Assembly (NCBI GenBank): GCA_024760905.1 | Contig: CM045735.1 | Span: forward strand, 31,849,749-31,913,748 | Length of the DNA stretch: 64,000 bases | Source of the DNA: Plotosus lineatus | Lineage: Eukaryota > Chordata > Actinopteri > Siluriformes > Plotosidae | Direction: 5' to 3' | Part shown: in pieces, positions 33,565-44,120 of the stretch | How the letters are laid out: each line of letters begins with the position of its first letter | Position numbering within the stretch: position 1 is the stretch's first letter | Position numbers and translations under genes: made by a program | Notes under the pieces: generated by a model | What the model saw: only the letters and a program-made list of their open reading frames with translations | Told to the model about the DNA's origin: nothing | Database searches by the model: none

Positions 33565-34149
33565 TCTGAACAACATCAGACCAGAATGAAAAAGGGAGGA
33601 ATATCAAACCTTTTTTTTCCAAGTGCATTTATTCAGTTCAAAATCCCACCCACATTAAGAAATGCAGACGTTATACAACCCACTTTTGTCACCAAAACAG
33701 TATCTAATCTTCTCCTGTAATGTTTCACAATAAGGGAGACGACAGAAAGGGAATCTTGGACCATTTCCCTCTGCACAATCTCTCTAAAGCATCCGGTGAC
33801 CTGGATCCTCTCTTCTGCACTCTCCTCTTCAGCTCACTCCACAGGGTCTCAATAGGGTTGAGGTCTGGGGACTGAGAAACTCATGAAAGGAATTTGATTC
33901 TGTGTCTGCTGAACATTTCTGTGTAGATTTCACTACATGTTTAGGGTCATTATCTTGCTGAAGGACCCAGTGGTGGCCTAGGTCCCAGCTTTCGGGCAGA
34001 GGCCACCAGATTTTGATTTTAAATGTCCTGTTAATTTGAAGCATTAATGATGTCATGAACCCTAAAAAGGTTCCCAGGACCTCTGGCAGAGAAACAGGCC
34101 CACAGCATCACCGATCATCCCCATACTTTCGAAATGGTCATGGGGCGCT

Positions 34150-34155
<6 letters not shown>
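33485..34155 (-). mobile_element. Tc1-like transposon remnant
   Basis: Left end has ataaatattggcacccctgg. On the minus strand the transposase end reads WVLQQDNDPKHVVKSTQKC and, after a frame break, [20 protein letters not shown], with both catalytic-site contexts. It runs into the (GT)n tract at 34156. Confidence 0.88.

Positions 34156-34233
<78 letters not shown>
34156..34233. repeat. (GT)n microsatellite
   Basis: About 78 bp; sits between a Tc1 remnant and a LINE-L end. Confidence 0.97.
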
Positions 34234-34234
<1 letters not shown>

Positions 34235-34507
34235 TAGCTGGTTGGAATGCCTCCCAGACGCCTCCCTGGTGTGGTGTTTCAGGCCTCTCCAACCAGGAAG
34301 AGACCCCGGGGTCGACCTAGAACACGATGGAGGGACTACTGTATGTCTCTCGGCTTGTCTGGGACCGCCTCAGTGTCCCCCGGATGAGTTGGAGGAAGTG
34401 GCTGGGGAGAGGGATGTCTGGAAATCTTTACTTAGGTTGCTGCTCCCGCGACCTGACCCTGGACTTAGCGGAAGATGATGATGATGATGTTGATGATGAT
34501 ATTGATG

Positions 34508-34510
<3 letters not shown>
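34235..34510 (+). mobile_element. LINE-L 3' end with (GAT)n
   Basis: Reads WLECLPDASLVWCF then DELEEVAGERDVWKSLLRLL with LPRPDPGLSGR, followed by (GATGAT)n at about 34475-34507. 5' truncated. Confidence 0.8.
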
Positions 34511-34547
<37 letters not shown>

Positions 34548-34562
34548 GTGTGTGTGTGTGTG
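34510..34562. repeat. (TG)n microsatellite downstream of the microexon
   Basis: About 53 bp with one cgtg. It is (CA)n on the transcript, beginning about 63 nt after the microexon donor at 34625. Confidence 0.97.
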
Positions 34563-34624
34563 AGTGTGAATACGTATAGGTGAATATATATTCAATAACC
34601 ACACATTTCAAAATGTAGTCTTAC

Positions 34625-34660
34625 CTTGGGGAACCTTCAAATCATGCAGTAGCTTTATAT
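34625..34660 (-). CDS. unc5d: unc5d 36-nt microexon, extracellular stalk
   Basis: On the minus strand ttttttgcag|ATATAAAG...CCCCAAG|gtaag gives an exact 36-nt exon, phase 1-1. With the carried G it reads DIKLLHDLKVPQ. This fits the short segment that joins the second TSP domain to the membrane helix in UNC5D, where a K-LHE-K-PQ pattern is expected. It is too short to appear as an open reading frame. Acceptor and donor are both strong. The equivalent position in UNC5B is a small alternative exon (exon 8) whose skipping is reported to be NOVA2-dependent, so alternative use here is plausible but inferred. Confidence 0.85.
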
Positions 34661-34879
34661 CTGCAAAAAAGCAAACATACACACCAACACACATGTACAC
34701 ACAACACATTGATTAGAGGATGCAGTGAATTCAGAAATAACATACAGTGTTTATCAGTCTCTTAGATCACCTATAATAAATGAAAAATCCCACTATAAAT
34801 AATATAAAAAATTACTATACCTGATAACACTCCAATATTTTGTCTAAACAGCATGGTAGGGGTACTTCATTTGGTCATA

Positions 34880-35105
34880 ATGGCTTTCATTCATTCATCA
34901 CCGGGAGGCTGGCGCCCGGCTCAGCCATTTCTGGGCGATGGCAGAATACATCTTAGACAGCTCGCCAGACCATCACAGGCCAGAAACACGCTGACGGCTA
35001 TGGAGCTACTCTTGAGAAAAGCAAAGGTTCTTTTACAGCGTCTCACGATAGACAGTGAGAGACATGGCCGGTCTTTGATACCCAGTTAGCTGCACTGGGG
35101 GATCT
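34880..35105 (-). repeat. SINE family S1, partial
   Basis: ctggcgcccggctcagccat, ccagaaacacgctgacggct, gacagtgagagacatggccg, agttagctgcactgggggat. The head is missing. Confidence 0.82.
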
Positions 35106-35297
35106 CTGATGGCATGGATATAAAATTTTGGCTCATAAAGTGAAAAATATTTCAATCTGTGTATTTTCTTTGATAAGGTAGTGTACACATTTGGCTCTAG
35201 TTGTGGATTGATTGATCAGGAAAGGAAGGCAACAATCCCAAAGATTAATCTTATCTGTATAGAGACGATGTTATCTGAGCAAGAAAAAGCAATTTTG

Positions 35298-35545
35298 GGT
35301 GGCACACTGGCACAGAACGAAGGCCCTAGGTTTGAATTCCAGGACTTCCGAGGAAGAGTGTTCCTGTGTGGAGTCTCCATGTTCTTCCCTTGCATACACT
35401 GGTTTCATTTGGATACTCTGGTTTGCTCCTATAGGCTAAACACTAAGGTAACCGACTGTTCCAAATCAGCCCCAGGCGTGAGTGTTTGCCCAGTGTTACC
35501 TGACCATGACTCAAGTAAGATTAATTGGTTCGTCCAGTGAATGGA
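35298..35545 (+). repeat. SINE family S2, diverged
   Basis: gggtggcacactggcacagaacgaaggccctaggtttgaattcc...tgtgtggagtctccatgttc...gatactctggtttgctcc; tail shortened. Confidence 0.6.
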
Positions 35546-35632
35546 TGATGAGAGAAAGAGCAAAAGTTTGGAAATGACTAACTGGACAAATCAGAGTGTA
35601 GTTTTGAATTCACTTGAAAAAAATAGATTTAA

Positions 35633-38600
35633 TGAGGCGGGGGGGGGGGGGGGGGCACTAACCAGTGTCTCTCCCCCTTATGCCGGTCCCAAGCCCGGAT
35701 AAATGCAGAGGGTTGCGACAGGAAGGGCATCCAGCGTAAAACTTCTGCCACATTTAAAAATGCAAATGATCAAAACAAAATTCATACCGGATCGGTCGAG
35801 GCCCGGGTTAACAACGACCGCCATCAGTGCTGTCAACCAACAGGGTGCTGATGGAAATTGGACTACTGTTGGTCGAAGACGTCGAAGAAGGAGAGGCGGG
35901 AGGCGTGTCCGTAGGCAGAGAGAGAAGAGGAAATGCGTGAGCCTCGGACTGAGAGTAGGGACTTTGAATGTTGGAACTATGCAAGGAAAAGATAGGGAGC
36001 TGGCTGACATGATGCAGAGGAGGAAGGTGGACATACTGTGTGTTCAGGAGACAAGGTGGAAAGGTAGAAAGGCTAAAAGCTTAGGAGCAGGGTTTAAACT
36101 GTTTTATAATGGTGTGGATGGGAAGAGAAATGGAGTAGGAGTCATCTTGAAGGAGGGGTTTGTCAGGAATGTTCTAGAAGTGAAAAGAGTGTCAGACAGA
36201 GTGATGAGTCTCAAGTTAGAAATTGAAGGCGTGATAGTCAATGTTGTTAGTGCTTATGCCCCACAGGCAGGATGTAAGCTAGAAGAGAAGGAGAGATTCT
36301 GGAGTGAGTTAGATGAAGTGATGCAGAGTACCCTAGAGGTGAAAGAGTGGTCATTGGAGCAGACTTCAATGGACATGTTGGTGCAGGCAACAGAGGGGAC
36401 GAGGAAGTGATGGGCAGGTTTGGTATCCAGGACAGGAACACAGAAGGACAGATGTTGATCGATTTTGCAAAAAGGATGGAAATGGCTGTGGTGAATACTT
36501 TCTTCCAGAAGAAACAGAAGCATAGGGTGACTTATGAAAGCGGAGGTAAGAGCACACAGGTAGACTACATCTTGTGTAGGCGATGTAATTTGAAGGAAGT
36601 CAGTGACTGCAAAGTAGTAGTGGGTGAGAGTGTTGCCAAACAGCATAGGATGGTGGTGTGCAGGATGACACTGATGGTGAGAAAGGTGAAAAGGCAAAGG
36701 TAGAGCAGAAGACAAAGTGGTGGAAGCTGAAAAAGGAAGAGTGTCGTGTTGTCTTCAAGGAGGAGTTGAAACAGGCTTTGGGTAGTCAGGAAGTGCTTCC
36801 AGAGGACTGGACAACCACAGCCAATGTGATCAGGGAGACCGGTAGGAGAGTATTTGGTGTGTCCTCTGGAAGGAAAGTAGATAAGGAAACTTGGTGGTGG
36901 AATGAGGAAGTGCAGGAGTGTGTACAAAAGAAGAGGTTAGCCAAGAAGAAGTGGGACATTGAGAGGACCGAAGAGAGTAAACAGGAGTACAGGGAGACAC
37001 AGCGTAAGGCGAAGGTAGCAGTGTCAAAGGCCAAACAGAGGGCGTATGATGACTTGTATGATAGGTTGAACAGTAAGGAGGGAGAAAATGATCTATACAG
37101 GTTAGCACAGCAGAGAAATAGAGATGGGAAAGACGTGCAGCAAGTTAGAGTGATAAAGGACAGAGAGGGAAATGTATTGACTGATGACAGAAGTGTGCTG
37201 GGAAGATGGAAAGAGTACTTTGAAGAGCTGATGAATGAGGAAAATGAGAGAGAAAAAGAGTAGAAGGGGTGACCGTTGAGGAGCAGGAAGTAGCAAAGAT
37301 TAGTAAGGGAGAAGTGAGGAGGGCATTGAAGAGCATGAAGAGAGGAAAGGCAGTTGGCCCTGATGACATACCAGATGAGGTATGGAAGTGTCTAGGCGAG
37401 GTAGCAGAAGATTTTCTGACAAGAATATTCAACAAGGTCTTAGAAAGTGAGCAGATGCCAGAGGAATGGAGGAGAAGTGTGCTTGTGCCCATTTTTAAGA
37501 ACAAGGGCGATGTACAGAGTTGTGGCAACTACAGAGGGATAAAGTTGATGAGCCATACAATGAAGCTATGGGAAAGAATAGTGGAAGCAAGACTAAGGGC
37601 AGAGGTCAGCATTTGTGAACAACAGTTTGGTTTCATGCCAAGAAAGAGCACCACAGATGCAGTGTTTGCTTTGAGGATGTTAATAGAGAAGTACAGAGAA
37701 GGTCAGAAGGAGCTGCATTGTGCCTTTGTGGATCTGGAGAAAGCATATGACAGGGTGCCGAGAGAAGAACTGTGGTATTGTATGAGGAAGTCTGGAGTGA
37801 CAGAGAAGTATGTTAGAGTGGTGCAGGACATGTATGATAGATGTAAGACAGTGGTGAGGTGTGCTGTCGGTGTGACAGAAGAGTTCAAGGTGGAGGTGGG
37901 ACTACATCAAGGGTCAGCTCTCAGCCCCTTCTTGTTTGCTATGGTGATGGACAGGCTAACAGATGAGGTTAGACAAGAATCTCCATGGACTATGATATTT
38001 GCAGATGACATTGTGATCTGTAGTGAGAGCAGAGACCAAGTGGAGGAAAATCTAGAGAGGTGGAGGTATGCCCTGGAAAGGAGGGGATTGAAGGTTAGTC
38101 TTAGTAAGACAGAATACATGTGTGTGAACGACAAGGACCCAAGAGGAACTTTGAGGTTACAGGGGGCAGAGATAAAGAAGGTGGAGGATTTTAAGTACTT
38201 AGGCTCAACAATCCAGAGCAATGGAGAGTGTGGAAAAGAGGTGAAGAAGCGTGCAGGCAGGTTGGAATGGATGGAGAAAAGTGTCCGGTGTGATGTGTGA
38301 TAGGAGAGTATCGGCAAGAATGAAGGGAAAAGTGTACAAGACGGTGATGAGGCCAGCAATGTTGTATGGTTTAGAGACAGTGGCCCTGGGGAAAAGACAG
38401 GAGTCAGAGTTGGAGGTAGCAGAGATGAAAATGTTGAGGTTCTCTTTGGGAGTAACGAGGATGGATAGGATCAGAAATGAGTACATCAGAGGGACAGCAC
38501 ATGTTAGATGTTTTGGAGACAAAGTCAGAGAGGCTAGATTGAGATGGTTTGGACATGTACAGAGGAGGGATAGTGAGTATATTGGTCGTAGGATGCTGAG

Positions 38601-38780
38601 GTTGGAACTACCAGGCAAAAGGCCCAGAGGAAGACCAAAGAGAAGATTTATGGATGCAGTGAAGGCGGACATGAAAGTCGTTGGAGTAAGAGTAGAAGAT
38701 GCAGAGGATAGGGAGAGATGGAGGCAGATCATTTGCTGTGGCGACCCCTGAAGGGAACAGCCGAAAGGAAAAGAAGAAGA
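35633..38780 (+). mobile_element. RTE-type LINE, near full length
   Basis: About 3.15 kb from a G-rich start and a 5' untranslated region (gggttgcgacaggaagggc...) to the 3' end ctgtggcgacccctgaaggg with agccgaaagg and AAG repeats. It is flanked by an 8-bp direct repeat AGATTTAA at 35625-35632 and 38781-38788. It codes for an AP-type endonuclease and a reverse transcriptase, interrupted by few frame breaks, so it is young but inactive. It lies in the intron between the TSP2 exon and the microexon, antisense to unc5d. Confidence 0.93.
35703..38751 (+). pseudogene. RTE LINE endonuclease/reverse transcriptase ORF, broken
   Basis: Endonuclease part: LRVGTLNVGTM, VDILCVQETRWKGRK, NGVGVIL, VNVVSAYAPQAG, then DFNGHVGAGNRGDEEVMGRF after a one-base loss near 36330. 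Reverse transcriptase: KAVGPDDIP, VLVPIFKNKGD, NYRGIKLMSHTMKLWERIVE, QFGFMPRKSTTDAVF, FVDLEKAYDRVPREELWYCM, LHQGSALSPFLF and the catalytic FADDIVICSES near 37998. The C-terminal part RWFGHVQRRDSEYIGRRM reaches a stop at 38751. Breaks lie near 36330, 36700, 37262 and 38250; otherwise the frame is clean. Not a host gene. Confidence 0.9.
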
Positions 38781-38799
38781 AGATTTAAGAAATGAAGCA

Positions 38800-39085
38800 C
38801 ATCTGCCTCACAGCAATAACGTCCCAGGTTTGTTATTATGCATGTTTATGAACTGTGTGGGTTCCCTCCGGGTGCTCCGGTTTCCTCCAACAGTCCAAAA
38901 ACATGTAGTAGAGTAATTGGCTGTTCCAAATTGCCCCTAGATGTGAATGTGAATGTGAACAGTTGTACGTATTTTGGCACTGCAATGGTCACTCCTTTGC
39001 ACAGAGCCGGCTGAGATGGGCCCTAGCCTTCCTGTGACCCTAATTAGGATTAGGTGTCTTAGAAAATGAATAAATGAATGAAAAA
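38800..39085 (+). repeat. SINE family S2, complete
   Basis: catctgcctcacagcaataacgtcccagg, gggttccctccgggtgctcc, ggctgttccaaattgcccct, tail attaggattaggtgtcttag (TGAA)n. Confidence 0.85.
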
Positions 39086-39412
39086 AAATATATAAAGCAT
39101 CCTATATTGGCCAAATAGGCCATATTAACTGTTGGACCTTGAGTTTTATGTTTGAATTATTTCTTTTCTTTTCTTTTTTTTTTTTGATTTTCCAACTATC
39201 AACTATGAAACCTCCCCTCTAAAATATTTTTATTATTAATGATTAAATATTATTATTATCATGAAATAATGTATTAAAAATGTAATTAACGTACCAAAAT
39301 TTTTACGACTTCATTCTTAAACACAGACTTTGTGTATGTGTTTAAAAAAAATGAATTAGATGTAATGTTATTCTATTTGGTTGCACTGAGGAGAAAAAGG
39401 ACGCTGACTCAC
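39086..39412. other. unc5d intron, AT-rich, no feature
   Basis: Leads from the SINE to the TSP2 exon donor; poly(T) at about 39160-39185. Confidence 0.5.
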
Positions 39413-39577
39413 CTTGAGTGCACAGATCACCAGTGCAGTTCTCTGTGTCCAGTGCACCGCCGTCACACTCTTTCCCTCCATGTTTAGGCTCTGGGTTTAC
39501 ACAATCTCTACCTCGCCAACGCTCACACTCTGAGCTGCACACGGACCAGAGAGACCACCCAGACCAGCCACCATCCA
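39413..39577 (-). CDS. unc5d: unc5d exon: thrombospondin type 1 domain 2
   Basis: A 165-nt exon, phase 1-1, with donor CAAG|gtgag. It encodes a second TSP1 repeat starting DGGWSGWSLWSVC (two C-mannosylation tryptophans), then CSSEC, RDCVNPEPKHGGKEC, and NCTGDLC, which has an N-glycosylation sequon. Six cysteines are present, but the CSxxCG glycine of the first domain is absent. The acceptor is unusual: about 73 nt of (TG)n on the transcribed strand ends directly in TAG at the exon edge, with no ordinary polypyrimidine tract. The open frame continues into the repeat as a Cys-Val run, which is not protein. Confidence 0.95.

Positions 39578-39580
<3 letters not shown>

Positions 39581-39653
<73 letters not shown>
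39581..39653. repeat. (CA)n microsatellite forming a splice acceptor
   Basis: About 73 bp. On the transcript it is (TG)n running to the TAG that precedes the TSP2 exon. Confidence 0.97.
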
Positions 39654-39774
39654 TATGACCCACACAAAAACTACTAATTTTTATATCAACACTTTCTTTG
39701 ACTTGCTGTGTTCAATCGCACACTGTTTATCTCCCAGACTAGCATCTGATACCCATGTTTTTCTTCCTCAAAGC

Positions 39775-40105
39775 TCATTTCTAATTAGGCTCGCAGGGAG
39801 GCTGGAACCCGTCTCAGCTGACTCTGGCCGAGGTACACCCTGGTCATCTCACCAGACCGTTGAAGGGAAACAAACATACAACCATTCACACTCACATTCA
39901 CATCTGGAGCGATGTGGAACTGCCAGTCATCCTACTATGCATGTTTATGGACTGTGGGAAGAAACCGGAGTACCCAGATGAAATCCATGAAGACACAAGG
40001 AGAACATCTAACATACACACAGAAACACCTGAGCCTGGGAATTGAACGCAGGCCTCCTTGCTATGAGGCGGATGTGCTCACCACTGTCCCACAGGGCCAC
40101 CCTCA
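39775..40105 (-). repeat. SINE family S2, complete
   Basis: cttctaattaggctcgcaggg-type tail, gagccgaggtacaccctggtc, body ggactgtgggaagaaaccgg, head gcctccttgctatgaggcggatgtgctcaccac. Confidence 0.83.
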
Positions 40106-40144
40106 CCCAGCTGGTAATTTTATTATTATATATTTAAAATTATT

Positions 40145-40262
40145 CATTTCTAGACCCATTTAATTCTACCATGGGTCATGGAGAGACTGGATTCTATTTG
40201 AATCAATCCTGGGTCAAGGTGAGATACACCCTGAAACAGATCATCAGTCCATCGCAGAACCA

Positions 40263-40332
<70 letters not shown>

Positions 40333-40512
40333 GGGACAGTTTAGAGTAGCCAATTAGCCTAAAGTGCATATCTGTTGTACCCTGAGGAAACCCGTGCAAA
40401 CATGCAGAAAAAAATACAAACTCCAAACACCCTTATTGATGCTGTGGTTTGAACCCAGGACGTTCTTGCTCTGAGGTGGTCATGCTAACCACTACGCCAC
40501 ATTGCTGCCCCG
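40145..40512 (-). repeat. SINE family S2 with (CA)n
   Basis: Tail and caaggtgagatacaccctga, ccatcgcagaaccaatacac, CA run 40263-40331, then ctgggacagtttagagtagcc and ggacgttcttgctctgaggtgg. Confidence 0.83.
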
Positions 40513-40879
40513 TTAACAGTAGGACCTAAATTATGATGCTCCCAGTGGGCTGTACCATCCAATTCTCAGTAGAATTACTTGAGTGAAGTCAGTTTACACC
40601 TTCAGTAGCATTATCTAATAGAGAGATCATTTAGTCATTAAGCACCCCACAAACAAATACAGATTTTCAAACACAGCATGAGAGAGATCATTCCAGATAG
40701 CAATGACAAATTAATAATGCGTGGCTGATTGTTCAGGCTGTTGTGGCTCGATAACAGGATGTTTTGAAGATTTAATTTTTGATAAGAATGAAAATAGATT
40801 ATAATGTGGATTTCTCTGATGTGTTTTCTGCATCTCTGCTTTTCTATATGTTTATACTTGTCTAGACCTCAACGCTCAC
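40513..40879. other. unc5d intron between S2 and TSP1 exon, no feature
   Basis: No repeat or additional exon seen. Confidence 0.5.
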
Positions 40880-41047
40880 CTGGACAGGGCAAGGAGCAGC
40901 TGCTCTTCTGGATGGAAATTCCTTCGCAGAACGCTCCTCCATTTAGTGGAGCTGGATTAGTGCATGTGCGCGTGCGTTTCATAAAACCTCGGCCGCACGG
41001 CACGCTACACTCAGACCAATCCGACCATAATGACCAGCCTCCATTCA
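40880..41047 (-). CDS. unc5d: unc5d exon: thrombospondin type 1 domain 1
   Basis: A 168-nt exon, phase 1-1, bounded by gttag and CCAG|gtgag. It encodes one complete TSP1 repeat. It opens [13 protein letters not shown], whose WxxWxxW ladder is the usual C-mannosylation motif. CSVPCGRG follows, then [16 protein letters not shown], with six cysteines in all as in group 1 TSP domains. The split codon at its 5' end joins the preceding Ig exon as ...VIVY-V-NGGW, and its 3' end reads into the second TSP exon as SLPCP-V-DGGW. Because both phases are 1, the exon can be removed without changing frame. Confidence 0.96.
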
Positions 41048-41504
41048 CTAACACATTGGGGGAGGGGATTGACAAATGAGATTATCATGGCAGAATGACA
41101 GCAAAGATACATAATTATATTCTACATATTATGAACTAACTGAGCCGCAAAGCAGAGCAGCTCTCGCACCCACACGTGCAGTGAAACCCATATTTGTTTA
41201 CTGACAATCTATTTTTGAAGTCTTACTAAATAAAATGAGATGAAATGTAGACTTTTTTAGATTCATCTATACAATTATACTGCTATTTACTGTGGCGCTC
41301 ACAGAATAAACTGAAACAGTTATAAAAAAAACATATTGGAAACTGGTTAGATTTAAAAAAAAAAAAAAGAAAACAAATACAAAAACTAGAATTTGCTGGG
41401 TCAGCGTCACATTATGAAAGGACATAGCCGTAAATAAAATGACATTGAGAGTGTACCGACTGGCGCTATACTCATCCATTTTTTAATTTGCTAAATTCGA
41501 ATTC
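41048..41504. other. unc5d intron, no feature recognised
   Basis: Poly(A) at about 41355-41370; otherwise nothing identified. Confidence 0.5.
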
Positions 41505-41795
41505 GGGACGTGTGAAGGCTGATGACAATTTCAGCCGACTCTGGGCGAGGACAAGTAATTGCTGGGCCAGTACACATACAATCAATCAATCAATCACACT
41601 CACAACTAAGGGAGATCTGGAATGTCCAGTTAGCCTATTGTGCATGTTTTGGACTGTGGGAGGAAACTGGAGTACTCAGAAGAAACCCACGCGATTACGG
41701 GGAGAACATGCAAATGCCACACAAAAATGGTACAAGCTCAGGACTTGAATTGCTGTGAAGCAAACGTGCTAACCACTGTCCCACACTGCTGATAA
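41505..41795 (-). repeat. SINE family S2, near complete
   Basis: cagccgactctgggcgagg, (AATC)n, gggagatctggaatgtccagttagcc, ggactgtgggaggaaactggagtac, gaattgctgtgaagcaaacgtgctaaccactg. Confidence 0.78.
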
Positions 41796-41994
41796 TTATA
41801 CTCCGAGCTGATAATTTGGTTAATGATATGTATTTATTCGTCAATTATTCATTTACCGACCCGTTTAACCCATTAAAGTCGTTTAAGACATACTAACCAC
41901 AGCCTCACTGTGCTGTCTGGTGCAATGCTGTACACATTATATTCCATAAGCTCCCAATCCTGGTCCTGTAGAACCTCCTGTCCTCAATCTAATA

Positions 41995-42145
41995 CATGCC
42001 CGGAATTTGGCAGAAACTCTTATTGAGAGCAATACAACTGAACAATTAAGGGTTAGGGGTCTTTCTCAAGGGCCCAACAGTGGTAACTTAGTGGTACTGA
42101 TGCTTGAACTCATAACCTTCTGATCAGGACGTAATTTCATAACCT
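41995..42145 (-). repeat. SINE family S5, partial
   Basis: gcccggaatttggcagaaac...ctttctcaagggcccaacagtggtaac...gatgcttgaactcataaccttctgatcagg. Confidence 0.65.
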
Positions 42146-42159
42146 TTTTGAGTTTTAAA

Positions 42160-42420
42160 GGTACAGTATGTAACTTTTTTTGACGGTACTACCAGCTAAA
42201 TTTAAATTTATCATCAGTAAATAGGTGTTCAGTTTTCAGTGCTTTAGAATAAGAGGTTTATATCTACATGGGGAGCGGGTCCCCTCTCTTGGAGACTACC
42301 ACCTTGTATCACCTTGTATCACCTTGTATCAACAGTAACCCAATGCCATATGCTTCGAGGAGTGGTCACTTCATTGTAACCTAAAGCCTCACCACTAGAT
42401 ACAGATATCTAAAACTGATG
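42160..42420 (+). repeat. Dispersed repeat X, copy 2
   Basis: Starts aaaggtacagtatgtaac and ends aaagcctcaccactagatac, the latter shared with 3672-3875. It includes three tandem 11-bp caccttgtatc units at 42301-42332. Confidence 0.6.
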
Positions 42421-42434
42421 ATGGGAAAACTGAG

Positions 42435-42715
42435 CCATGCAATAAAGTCTTCTCCAGCACATCCCAAAGACTTTAAGGTCAGGATTCTGGGGTGCCAGTT
42501 CATGTGTGAAAATGATTCCTCATGCTGCCTGAACCACTCTTTCTCTATTTGAGCCACTCTTTCATATCTGAACCATCAGTGGAGAAAAAGTCTATTGATG
42601 TGATAATCTGCTCATTCAGTACATTCAGGTCATCACTTATTGATACGTAATGTTGCTGAGCCTAGACCAGACCACCTAAAGCAACAATGCCAGGATTATA
42701 AGATACTTTAATCAG
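42435..42715 (-). mobile_element. Tc1-like transposon remnant
   Basis: cagcacatcccaaagacttt...ggtcaggattctggggtgccagttcatgtgtgaaaatgattcctcatgctgcctgaaccactctttc and gttgctgagcctagaccagacc are the inverted coding part of a fish Tc1-like transposase, heavily decayed. Confidence 0.6.
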
Positions 42716-43024
42716 GGCTAGAGGTGGTGTGACAAAATATTAGAGTGTGTGACTTTTTTTTTTTAGTGTGTGTGGTGGGGGTGGTGCTGGTTAATGAGCT
42801 GATGAGTTCTGTATATTCTGTGCCATATGTACAGGTTGCTGTGTATTGGAAATACTATATTTTTAATTATATATTTATATATAAAACATATGAATGTTTT
42901 ATTAATAAATTTTTTGGCAAATAAAACAAACCAAAAATTAAGGCCTAGTTACTTTTAAAGAAGAAGACCATAATAAGTAAATGGGGAACAAGGTAAAGGT
43001 ATTATAATAAATTTAAAATAAAGG
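42716..43024. other. unc5d intron, AT-rich, no feature
   Basis: No repeat or exon identified. Confidence 0.5.
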
Positions 43025-43375
43025 TTCAGTTCAGTTCATTTTCTGTAACCGCTTCATCCTAATTAGGGTCACGGGGAGGCTGGTGCCCATCCCAGCCAAC
43101 TCAGGGCGAGGGCAGAGTACACCCTGGACAGCTCGCCAGGCCATCGCAGGGCGGAAACACGCTGATGGCTTTGCAGCCTACTCTTGTCGAAAGTCAGCAA
43201 TGGTTCTTTTACATGAACCTCACACCATAGACAGTGGGAGACATGGCCGGCCTTTGATAACCCGGTTAGCTGCACTGGGGGGGACAGTGACAACCTTGTG
43301 GAGAGTGGGACTCGAACCCCCAACCTTTGGATCAGCGATCCAGCACCTTATACCACTAGACCACCACTGCCCCTA
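43025..43375 (-). repeat. SINE family S1, complete and well preserved
   Basis: Inverted tail ttttctgtaaccgcttcatcctaattaggg, gggcagagtacaccctggacagctcgccagg, body, head gtgggactcgaacccccaacctttggatcagcgatccagc...ccaccactgcccc. Good reference copy for S1. Confidence 0.92.
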
Positions 43376-44120
43376 AAATAAAGGTTTTATAGCCATTTCT
43401 ACAATTACTTAGTGCTACAACAGAAACAACATCTGCATTATTTAAAGAATATTACTTTTTGTAAAACTGTTTTGTCATGTATTATCACATGACTTGTTCA
43501 TGGGTCAAAATAACGGGGGGTGGACCCCACCTCACTGCCTCACAAAGTGCTAATGTGGCACATTGTGACAGCTCATGTTTGAAGCCATCACTGACATGAT
43601 CACTGTACCCAAGCAGACTTGCTTTAGCTAACAGCTGTTTTCAAAAAAGTACATTGGAAGGTGTAATCGAATGGTGAAGTCTGTTAGGCGGAGATATGCA
43701 ATGGGTAAAAGGATCATTACCTCATTAGATGTGCTGTTTCAACAACTGATCAAAAGCAGTCTGATGCAAGTTCTCGTAAATACTCTACATATCCATGTTT
43801 CTTCATCATGCCTTTCAAACGAAACCATTAGCTGTTTCAAACAGATAAACTTAGGCTGTGTAATATGCCGCCGATTATGATTTAAAACCAGTCGTGGATT
43901 ATTGAGCAGTGAAGAGAAACGGGCTTGCCAAATTTCCACCGATATAGTGCGTGTGTTTTATTGTCTGTTGATTACTATGTGTATTTTTTCATTTCATTTC
44001 ATTGGAATACTTCAAGGAAAAACATGACCATTTAAATTTCCTTGTGATAGTTGAATGAAAATTGACAAAAATATAGATTTGTAAATTCAAGACTTTAAAA
44101 AAATAAATAAATAAACTCAC
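43376..44120. other. unc5d intron, no gene seen
   Basis: Unique-looking intron up to the Ig2 exon donor; a (AAAT)n stretch lies at 44100-44114. Confidence 0.5.

Noticed and set aside
36254..37034. Minus-strand open frames rich in Ser, Leu and His opposite the RTE LINE
   Set aside because: Shadow frames of the LINE coding strand with no domain.
37269..38300. A 343-codon reverse transcriptase as a possible host or domesticated gene
   Set aside because: It is the RT part of an RTE element with target duplication and frame breaks on both sides; no sign of domestication.
39342..39665. Frame starting in Cys-Val runs before the TSP2 domain
   Set aside because: The Cys-Val part is (TG)n translation upstream of the acceptor; only 39413-39577 is coding.
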